This document shows, piece by piece, positions 14,927-20,796 of a stretch of DNA of 20,796 nucleotides. The stretch's first letter is position 1, and every line of letters begins with the position of its first letter. This stretch comes from Flavobacteriales bacterium. GTDB lineage: Bacteria; Bacteroidota; Bacteroidia; Flavobacteriales; Flavobacteriaceae. The notes beneath the pieces were generated by a model. The model made no database searches. It was not told where the DNA came from and saw nothing but the letters and a program-made list of their open reading frames with translations. The position numbers and the translations under genes are program-made. Location: contig WTIY01000100.1 in NCBI GenBank assembly GCA_011525065.1, forward strand, positions 1-20,796, given 5' to 3'.

Positions 14927-16167
14927 GACTCAACACTTTTTATTTGTCCAGAGGAAACACTCCCGACCATGGCCAGATAGAGCACCATAAAATGAATCAG
15001 GCCGCGTTGCCGCCAAAGATAAGTCTCAGTGGTCATCAGGGCCACCATCAGCAGAGCAAAACCAAGGACAAACCAGTCGCGGCGCTTAATGCCCTGGCGG
15101 GCCAAATGACCCAACATCGCCAAGAGTATGATCCCGCCCATCAAGCCCAACTCAAAAACAGTCTGCCAATACTGATTGTGCAGATTGTAGGTGTTGTATC
15201 CGCAATAAACGTAATAGCGGTTTTGTCCTTCGGCAATTTTGGCTTGACCCGCATTAATCCCGTACCCCTTAAGCCAGGCCTGGTCCAAAGTTAACTGTTC
15301 GACAAAAACCCGAGTAAAAAACACCCTAAGCGTAGTTCCAGTCCAAGGATAGATGTCCGTAAACCCCTCACAATTCCAGGCGTCTGCAATCGGGGTGGAT
15401 TGCTGCTGTGCCCATCGTTCGCCCCAAGGAGTTTGGGCTAAGGCCAGCACGCTTAGAATACCCACAGCGCCAATAACGATCAAACGCTTAAAACGGCGAC
15501 GATGGGTGTAAGCCTTGGCGAGCAAAGCAATCACCAAAGTGGTCAGAATCATGTTTTTTGAGGACAGTAAAATCAAAAAGCCAAGTAAAATAGCGCCCAG
15601 GCTTAGCGCGCGCCATCGCTCAGCTCGAGGTCGGTCAGGATGGTCTGTAAAAAACAAGTACAACAGGCAAGTGGCTGTAACGCCTGACATATAAATGGCG
15701 TTAAGGGCCCAAAAGTCGACCAGCTCGTGATAGAATAAGGGACTGTAATCTCCTTGATCTATGGCTCGAAATAGCCCGCGCGCCACAGCAATGAGTGCTA
15801 AAAGCGCCATACCAATCACCCCAAGGTCCATCCCCTTGTGCCAAACCCGTTTGTCAAACTTTGGCCAAAATAAAAACGACAAGGGCATGACCAAAAAAGG
15901 AAGTTGTCGACCAATCCCACGAAGCGATTTTTCAACCTCTTCAGTCCACATAAGGGAAAGCACCATCAAGCCAAAAAGCAACATCGGCCATAGATAGCCC
16001 CGACGCCAGTTCAACTGTTTGTGCCACATGCCCATAACCGCCACTGCTCCAAGAACCCCAAGGCTAATCGAGCTGTAGGTATACGGCAGGGGCACACTGA
16101 TCAAAACCAGTCCAATGGCCCAACTCATGAGTTGATTCTGTCGCTTATGACTGAGTCTTGAATTCAT
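14923..16167 (-). CDS. O-antigen polymerase/ligase family membrane protein (second of three)
   Basis: The 414-residue polytopic membrane protein has roughly ten hydrophobic segments and the family's long loop before the last helices. The conserved part reads YNLHNQYWQTVFELGLMG (327-344), with His330, preceded by GTTLRVFFTRVFVEQL and LKGYGIN. This matches the Wzy_C/WaaL pattern of O-antigen ligases and polymerases. The annotated start overlaps the upstream glycosyltransferase by 23 bases; the ATG at 16128 (MSWAIGLVLISV) would remove the overlap and also begins near the first helix, so either is possible. Sequence similarity to the other two members in the cluster looks low outside the loop motif. 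Confidence 0.85.
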   Translation of the reverse strand: MNSRLSHKRQNQLMSWAIGLVLISVPLPYTYSSISLGVLGAVAVMGMWHKQLNWRRGYLWPMLLFGLMVLSLMWTEEVEKSLRGIGRQLPFLVMPLSFLFWPKFDKRVWHKGMDLGVIGMALLALIAVARGLFRAIDQGDYSPLFYHELVDFWALNAIYMSGVTATCLLYLFFTDHPDRPRAERWRALSLGAILLGFLILLSSKNMILTTLVIALLAKAYTHRRRFKRLIVIGAVGILSVLALAQTPWGERWAQQQSTPIADAWNCEGFTDIYPWTGTTLRVFFTRVFVEQLTLDQAWLKGYGINAGQAKIAEGQNRYYVYCGYNTYNLHNQYWQTVFELGLMGGIILLAMLGHLARQGIKRRDWFVLGFALLMVALMTTETYLWRQRGLIHFMVLYLAMVGSVSSGQIKSVES

Positions 16168-17254
16168 AGATCGATTCTAAAAATGCCAGGTACGATGCAT
16201 TTATGCGGTCCCAAGAATAGGTTGTTTTGATTTTTTCTGCATTGGCCTGAATCATGTCCTGAACTCCCTGGTGGGCCTGATGCTGATCCAACAGCAAAGC
16301 AACCTCGTCAGAAGTTTTGAAATAGGCAGCATCTGTACCTAAGATGGCCTTATTAAACGGATTGTCGTGGGCCGCAATGAAGACTTGGCTCCCCATGGCC
16401 TCGAGCAAGGAAGGGTTTGTTCCCCCGACGCTGTGGCCGTGAAAATAAATGCGCGCATGATGTCTGAGGTTATCCAATTGTTCCAGATTGTAGATGCCTC
16501 CTAAAAAACGGATTTTAGGGGTCTTTTCGTATTTCTTGTTCAAATAGCGGCCAAATGGTGTTGCCAGGTGTTTGCCCACCACCAAACAAGGGTGCTTTTG
16601 ATCGCTTTTCATGACCCCTTCTAGAATGGTTTCAATGTTGTTTTCTGGTTCCATACGGGCCACAATCAAATCGTAGCGCTTCGGGGCCACCTGATACGTC
16701 TTCAAGACCTCAGGGTCTGGATTTGAAAACACCTCAGCGCCATAAGGGATGTAGGTTGAGGGTCTGCCATATTTTTCTTTGAGAAAAGATTCAATAGCCG
16801 GGTTGTCTGCAATCAAATGATGACTGCTTTTCACCGCCCAAGCCTCCGCTTTGGCCAAAAATCGGCGCACAAAAGGATGGTACTTTGACCGCTTCCATTC
16901 CAAACCGTCCATGTTTGTGGCAATAATGGTGTTTTTAGGCAACAGTGGATGCCATACCGAGCTGCTGGTGTAGCCCAACTGCAGCAGAATGTCAAAGTTT
17001 CTTTTGCGCGCATCCAAAAGACAATTTAAATCGTATATGAATTGTCCGGCAGTGCCCAATTTAAATTCAGGATCGTAACAATGAATTAGCTTGGCGCCGT
17101 TAAAAATCTCTTCCTGATAGGGATGGTTGTGCGAACAGTAGACATACACCTGATGACCCATTTTTGCCATATAGGGCGCGAACCACTCGGCAAATTGTTC
17201 AAATCCGCCATGGTGGTTTGGGATGCCTCGAGTGCCAAAGAGCGCAATTTTCAT
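16145..17254 (-). CDS. DUF1972/GT4-type glycosyltransferase
   Basis: The protein is 369 residues. Its N-terminus KIALFGTRGIPNHHGGFEQF is the signature of the DUF1972 domain, found at the front of GT4 enzymes often annotated as rhamnosyltransferases. Further family features are NMDGLEWKRSKYHPF (114-128), VARMEPENNIETILEG (198-213) and HGHSVGGTNPSLLEAMG (272-288). The latter replaces the first glutamate of the usual E-x7-E pair by glycine and keeps Glu285; as I recall, this is normal for the family. It lies between two ligase-like genes, overlapping the one upstream by four bases. A deoxyhexose donor is possible but no dTDP-rhamnose genes are in view. Confidence 0.9.
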   Translation of the reverse strand: MKIALFGTRGIPNHHGGFEQFAEWFAPYMAKMGHQVYVYCSHNHPYQEEIFNGAKLIHCYDPEFKLGTAGQFIYDLNCLLDARKRNFDILLQLGYTSSSVWHPLLPKNTIIATNMDGLEWKRSKYHPFVRRFLAKAEAWAVKSSHHLIADNPAIESFLKEKYGRPSTYIPYGAEVFSNPDPEVLKTYQVAPKRYDLIVARMEPENNIETILEGVMKSDQKHPCLVVGKHLATPFGRYLNKKYEKTPKIRFLGGIYNLEQLDNLRHHARIYFHGHSVGGTNPSLLEAMGSQVFIAAHDNPFNKAILGTDAAYFKTSDEVALLLDQHQAHQGVQDMIQANAEKIKTTYSWDRINASYLAFLESIYEFKTQS

Positions 17255-18480
17255 GAGTATTCGTTTTTTAACGCAAAGCTTCCGCCAACTAAAAAGCCGA
17301 CCATCATATAGGGTTTGAAAATACCCGTAACCACCATGGTCGCGGCCAACATGTAAAAACCACTGGCCACCAGCACGCTGTTAAACGATTTCTGGTCCTG
17401 GTCTTTTGAATTGAGGTAACCGTAGCGATAAAGCACCACAAAAATGATGAAGTACAACAGCAGGCCGATAAGCCCGGTTTTCATGTAGACATAGGCAACG
17501 CCATTGTGCACCGTGGGTAAATGCTGTATCATTTCACCGTTCAAACGCAATTCAAACCCTGCATCCACCGTAGATCCAAAGCCCTTGCCCTGAATCCACT
17601 TTTTTTGTCGATCTACCTCATCCACCACTAAACTGGCTTCATAGGCGCGCCACCTGGGCCAAAGCGAACGCCGGTCTTTTAGATAAGTGTCGAATTTAAT
17701 GGGCTGAAAAGTCTCGGTATAGGAGTTTTTTACCTTAGCCAAAAAGCCAGTCAGAACGGTTTGGTTCTTGACTTCTTCAGGTTCGTATTGGCTTAAGAAG
17801 AACAAAAATCCAGCCCCGAAAGCCATTAAAATAAGGCCCATTACCACACCTCGGGCATTTAACTTTAAATAACCGTGATAGGCTAAAATCATCAAAAAGA
17901 GCACCACAATCATGGTTCGTGAAAAATACAGCACAAAGGACAGGATCAGGGCCATGACCGCGAGTTTGAAAAACAAGGTATACCTGGTTTTTTTAACGGG
18001 TAAATCTTTTATGCAGGCCAACAAAAACAGCGCGACCATCTCCACGTGATTCAACTTGCCGAAAAGCTCTCGAAACTTTTGCAAGTTTGGCCGATAACGC
18101 AATAGGCCAATGCCGATGTCCAATAGGTGAATCACCGCAAACCCAATGCCCATAATGACAATCAGGTTGTAAAATTCTTTTTTTGATTTGAGTTTTGACA
18201 CCGCAAAATAAGCCGCCAGCATGACCGTGAGGGGGCGTAAGAAATAGACCACGTCTTTGATAAATCCATAAACACCAGCCTCTGGGCTGATGATGCCCAA
18301 ACTTCCCACAAACATCATCCCTATAATCAGCACAACGACCTGGGAAAGACCGCGTGAGATGCGTCCATTGAAATGCAGCAGCAAAACGCCGAGGGCCACG
18401 ATAAAACTCAGCTCAACGCTCTCAGCCCAAAGGGCTAAAACAATGGCCGCCAGGCCTATTTTTGCGGTCAACTGATTCAT
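17251..18480 (-). CDS. O-antigen polymerase/ligase-like membrane protein (third of three)
   Basis: This 409-residue polytopic membrane protein has about ten hydrophobic segments. The polymerase/ligase pattern is visible but weaker than in the other two: FSRTMIVVLFL (186-196), RSLWPRWRAYEASL (271-284), and a periplasmic-loop motif TVHNGVAYVYMKTGLIG (323-339) with His325-Asn326 just before the last helices. It most likely polymerises or ligates the glycan. It overlaps the downstream DUF1972 gene by four bases and the upstream sulfotransferase by four bases (both ATGA), so it is translated as part of that chain. Which of the three members is Wzy and which a ligase cannot be decided here. Confidence 0.78.
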   Translation of the reverse strand: MNQLTAKIGLAAIVLALWAESVELSFIVALGVLLLHFNGRISRGLSQVVVLIIGMMFVGSLGIISPEAGVYGFIKDVVYFLRPLTVMLAAYFAVSKLKSKKEFYNLIVIMGIGFAVIHLLDIGIGLLRYRPNLQKFRELFGKLNHVEMVALFLLACIKDLPVKKTRYTLFFKLAVMALILSFVLYFSRTMIVVLFLMILAYHGYLKLNARGVVMGLILMAFGAGFLFFLSQYEPEEVKNQTVLTGFLAKVKNSYTETFQPIKFDTYLKDRRSLWPRWRAYEASLVVDEVDRQKKWIQGKGFGSTVDAGFELRLNGEMIQHLPTVHNGVAYVYMKTGLIGLLLYFIIFVVLYRYGYLNSKDQDQKSFNSVLVASGFYMLAATMVVTGIFKPYMMVGFLVGGSFALKNEYS

Positions 18481-19172
18481 GATTCTAGTGCATAACCAAA
18501 GGCCTTAAAGTCCTTTGAATAATAATGATTAATGCCGGCAATGGCCGCTGGCGTTAATGCCGCCTTACGGTCTTTGTTGTGATGGCCAAAAGCCAACGCT
18601 AAGATCAGTGCAGGATCCTCCCACCAAACACGCAGTACCCGTTTCCACGACCCGGGTTTCTTGTTGGCATGGGGCATGGTCTGCTGTTCAATGCCCGATT
18701 TTTGTTTGGCAAATGCCAACTCCTGATCCAGGCGCTCCAAATGAACGACATAATCCACCAGTAAACGACCATCTCTGCCATGAAGATAATCGTATTGTGG
18801 TCGGTAAAAAAAGTGTTGCTGATTTATTTTTTGAGGAATCACTTTTTTGACGAATGTCTCAAAGCTCATAACGCGAGCATGCCCTAAAAAATGATAACAA
18901 GACAGCGCACGATAATACGGATTGCGCACCAAGGTCCATTTAAAATAAGCCTCAAATTGCTCTGAATCAATGTACCCTAAGGCCGTGTACTGCTCGGCTG
19001 TCAAATGAGCCAATCGCTCAGGCCCCGCCTCTTGCGCTGTTTTAGGGCGAAGCAGCAATGCGGCTCTCTCTGACCAATCCAGGCCCAAATCACTCAAATA
19101 CATCTGTTCCACACTTTGTCCCGCCGCCTTGGGGATGTGTACAAATATGGTTTTATGGTGATGGCTGATCAT
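18477..19172 (-). CDS. Sulfotransferase family 2-like protein
   Basis: The 231-residue protein has the two PAPS-binding sites of Golgi-type carbohydrate sulfotransferases (Sulfotransfer_2-like). The 5'-phosphosulfate loop is FVHIPKAAGQSVEQMY (10-25), in which HIPKAAG matches the family P-loop with Lys15. The 3'-phosphate site is TLVRNPYYRALSCYHFLG (80-97), with Arg83 and Ser91. Such enzymes move sulfate from PAPS to a sugar hydroxyl; with UDP-glucuronate/xylose genes nearby, a glycan acceptor is likely. It has no signal peptide, so it would act in the cytoplasm before export. It lies nine bases after the other sulfotransferase and overlaps the downstream membrane gene by four bases. Confidence 0.88.
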   Translation of the reverse strand: MISHHHKTIFVHIPKAAGQSVEQMYLSDLGLDWSERAALLLRPKTAQEAGPERLAHLTAEQYTALGYIDSEQFEAYFKWTLVRNPYYRALSCYHFLGHARVMSFETFVKKVIPQKINQQHFFYRPQYDYLHGRDGRLLVDYVVHLERLDQELAFAKQKSGIEQQTMPHANKKPGSWKRVLRVWWEDPALILALAFGHHNKDRKAALTPAAIAGINHYYSKDFKAFGYALES

Positions 19173-19181
19173 GTCTGAGAT

Positions 19182-20102
19182 TTATGACGGTTTCAAACCC
19201 CAGATGACCGGCAATGGTTGACCGGTAAGGGCTTCGAGTTGTTCTATGTTTTGTCTTTGATCCTGCATCAAGGATTCCTTGAGTTCATCTGCCAGTATTT
19301 CGTCTGCGGCTTGCGCACCAAACAGTGCTCCTTTAAGTCGAGTTCTCTGTGACTCGCTCAAAAGGCGATGAAGCAATGTCCTGGCCCATGGCAGTCTTAG
19401 AGCGTTCAAAACGCCTTGATGTTTGTAAGCGATGGTTTGATTGTGCTGATCCCCTAGGGCGATAGTCGACTGGTGTTCAATCCCTAGAAAATTTGCCAAA
19501 TCCGCCATGGCCTGCTCCTGATGGCCAATCCACTGTTCGAAAATCATAACGTGAATTTGGGCCTTTGGAAAACAATGGAAATACGCTTGCATGGGGGCTA
19601 AATAATCGCTCCACTCAAGGTAGCGATTGCCGCCACCCCAGTGCTTGGAGAGCGGTGCTTTTATGGCCTGCTCAAAGTTTGGACTCCGGTCATAACCCAC
19701 GCTTTTGGCCATTAAATAGTGGCTAAACGCCCGTTGGACCGGATGCCTTAAGGTGACGATAATTTTTGCCTCAGGATTGTGCTTGTAAAGGGCCTTTGCT
19801 GTTTCGGGGTGCCACAAATAAGAAGGGCTAATGTCGCCGCTGATTTGATTCGGGGTGGCTCCAGAAAACAGTCCGGTGTAAACCTCGGGGCTTTGAATGA
19901 TTTTCGTGTGATATTCCCGCCCTGGCTTTGGGTTTTCATAATCCTTTGGCTCGCTTGAAGTCACTTGAGAGAAGTAATTGAGCTCTTTGACCTTTGGCAA
20001 AAAAACATCCGGGTGCTGAGACAAGTATTGGTAAAGACTCGTGGTCCCAGAACGCGCAGCGCCAACGATGAAAAAGTCAACCTTGTGTCTTTGATCTACC
20101 AT
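19182..20102 (-). CDS. PAPS-dependent sulfotransferase (Sulfotransfer_1-like)
   Basis: The chosen start is ATG 20102 (MVDQRHKVDFFIVGAARSG), giving 306 residues. The frame stays open to 20324, but the extra 74 residues are read against the flippase gene in another frame and look non-coding. The 5'-phosphosulfate loop is FIVGAARSGTTSLYQYL (11-27), followed by KVKELNYFS (37-45) typical of heparan-type sulfotransferases. The 3'-phosphate site is IVTLRHPVQRAFSHYL (115-130). GGGNRYLEWSDYLAPMQAYF resembles the acceptor region of these enzymes. It would sulfate a carbohydrate using PAPS. Its start overlaps the flippase stop by seven bases, so it is tied to the polysaccharide transcript. Confidence 0.9.
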   Translation of the reverse strand: MVDQRHKVDFFIVGAARSGTTSLYQYLSQHPDVFLPKVKELNYFSQVTSSEPKDYENPKPGREYHTKIIQSPEVYTGLFSGATPNQISGDISPSYLWHPETAKALYKHNPEAKIIVTLRHPVQRAFSHYLMAKSVGYDRSPNFEQAIKAPLSKHWGGGNRYLEWSDYLAPMQAYFHCFPKAQIHVMIFEQWIGHQEQAMADLANFLGIEHQSTIALGDQHNQTIAYKHQGVLNALRLPWARTLLHRLLSESQRTRLKGALFGAQAADEILADELKESLMQDQRQNIEQLEALTGQPLPVIWGLKPS

Positions 20103-20796
20103 GTCAAAAAAGTTTTTATCCCGTCTTTTTGATAAACGTAGACGACCGCGACAATGTTCCAAGCCATCATGCTCCCTGCGGTTGCCCAAGCAGCCCCATT
20201 CATCCCGAATTTTGGAATGAGATAAGTGTTGAGTCCGACATTCACCAGCAAGGCGCTGGCTATAATCCATTGAAAAGTCTTTTGCTTGTTTGTCATGTTC
20301 AAATAAACCCCAACCGAACCACAAAGCGTGTTAACGCCTTGACCGCAGAGCAAAATGAGCAAAGGCGTTTTGGCCAAAACATAGGCCGAACCGAACCAGG
20401 CCAAAATCCACTCTGAACCAAGGGCCAAAAGTAAGATCGCGGGGGCTGTAGTGACAAAAATCAATTGGGTGCTCCTTTTGACTTTTTGGGCCAAGGCCAA
20501 ATAGTCTTGTCGGTTGTAATCCTCTGCGATTTTAGGGGCAAGCACCGCATTGACCGAAGCCAAAGCCACGGACAAAAGTAAGGTCAATTTCACAGCAATG
20601 CTGTAAACCGCTACTGTCGCGTAGTCGCCAAAATGTTTTAACATCAGTACGTCTAAACTTTGCATGAGCAAAAATGACACAGCGCTGATGGCCATCGGGG
20701 CAGAACGCTTAAGTATGGTTTTAACGCCTATGGTTTCCGTAACCTGAAAGTCCTTGAGGGGCGGCCGACTAAAAAAGTAGAACAGCCATGCCTGTC
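20096..20796 (-). CDS. Wzx-type polysaccharide flippase, C-terminal part
   Basis: The reverse strand is open from the window edge to the stop at 20096 (232 residues; the start is outside the window). It matches the C-terminal half of MOP-superfamily oligosaccharide flippases. Helices are visible at VSFLLMQSLDVLMLKHF, the AVYSIAVKLTLLLSVALASV region, TTAPAILLLALGSEWILAWF, LLILLCGQGVNTLCGSVGVY, ASALLVNVGLNTYLI and AWATAGSMMAWNIVAVVYVY. The phrase FGDYATVAVYSIA followed by APKIAEDYN is typical of the family. The protein flips lipid-linked repeat units from the cytoplasmic to the periplasmic face. It is the most upstream gene of the cluster in view, with the first sulfotransferase starting seven bases before its stop. 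Confidence 0.9.
   Translation of the reverse strand, partial: QAWLFYFFSRPPLKDFQVTETIGVKTILKRSAPMAISAVSFLLMQSLDVLMLKHFGDYATVAVYSIAVKLTLLLSVALASVNAVLAPKIAEDYNRQDYLALAQKVKRSTQLIFVTTAPAILLLALGSEWILAWFGSAYVLAKTPLLILLCGQGVNTLCGSVGVYLNMTNKQKTFQWIIASALLVNVGLNTYLIPKFGMNGAAWATAGSMMAWNIVAVVYVYQKDGIKTFLTW

Noticed and set aside
20103..20324. Upstream extension of the sulfotransferase frame (74 extra residues)
   Set aside because: It overlaps the flippase coding sequence in another frame, has no sulfotransferase-like features, and the ATG at 20102 sits directly before the conserved N-terminus.

Overview
The window reads as chromosomal DNA of a Bacteroidota bacterium, most likely from the Flavobacteriales. 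Four things point there: an SprE/PorW-type gliding and type IX secretion lipoprotein, small conserved families that I know only from this group (DUF6427, DUF6341, DUF4254), start sites without Shine-Dalgarno sequences, and promoter-like sites with the Bacteroidota -7 consensus TAnnTTTG. Base composition is balanced by eye. Sulfotransferases in a polysaccharide locus fit a marine lifestyle, but that is inference.

Region 1 (1-5155) is mixed housekeeping and envelope DNA. The 5' third of sprE/porW runs leftward off the edge. A PaaE-like FAD/NAD(P)/2Fe-2S oxidoreductase runs rightward. Against it comes a leftward trio: a DUF6427 membrane protein broken by an apparent one-base frameshift, a DUF4254 protein, and a GT9 heptosyltransferase-like enzyme. 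A small DUF6341 membrane protein diverges from the trio behind a recognisable promoter.

Region 2 (5182-8071) holds purD (purine synthesis, leftward) and a divergent PaaK/CapK-like adenylate-forming enzyme that converges on the polysaccharide cluster.

Region 3 (8034-20796) is one long leftward surface-polysaccharide cluster. In transcription order it has a Wzx-type flippase (its start is outside the window), two sulfotransferases of different families, three separate Wzy/WaaL-like polymerase/ligase membrane proteins alternating with two GT4-type glycosyltransferases, UDP-glucose dehydrogenase, UDP-glucuronate decarboxylase, a WcaJ-type initiating phospho-sugar transferase and a GT2 glycosyltransferase. 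Most junctions are overlaps or gaps under 10 bases, so most of it is probably one transcript, with a possible internal promoter before ugd.

Taken together, region 3 looks like a Wzx/Wzy pathway. The initiating transferase loads a sugar phosphate on undecaprenyl phosphate. Ugd and UXS supply UDP-glucuronate and UDP-xylose. Glycosyltransferases extend the repeat unit, Wzx flips it, and Wzy/WaaL-like proteins polymerise or ligate it. The sulfotransferases suggest a sulfated product, which is unusual for bacterial glycans. No RNA genes, insertion sequences, CRISPR arrays or stretches over 300 bases without a gene were seen.
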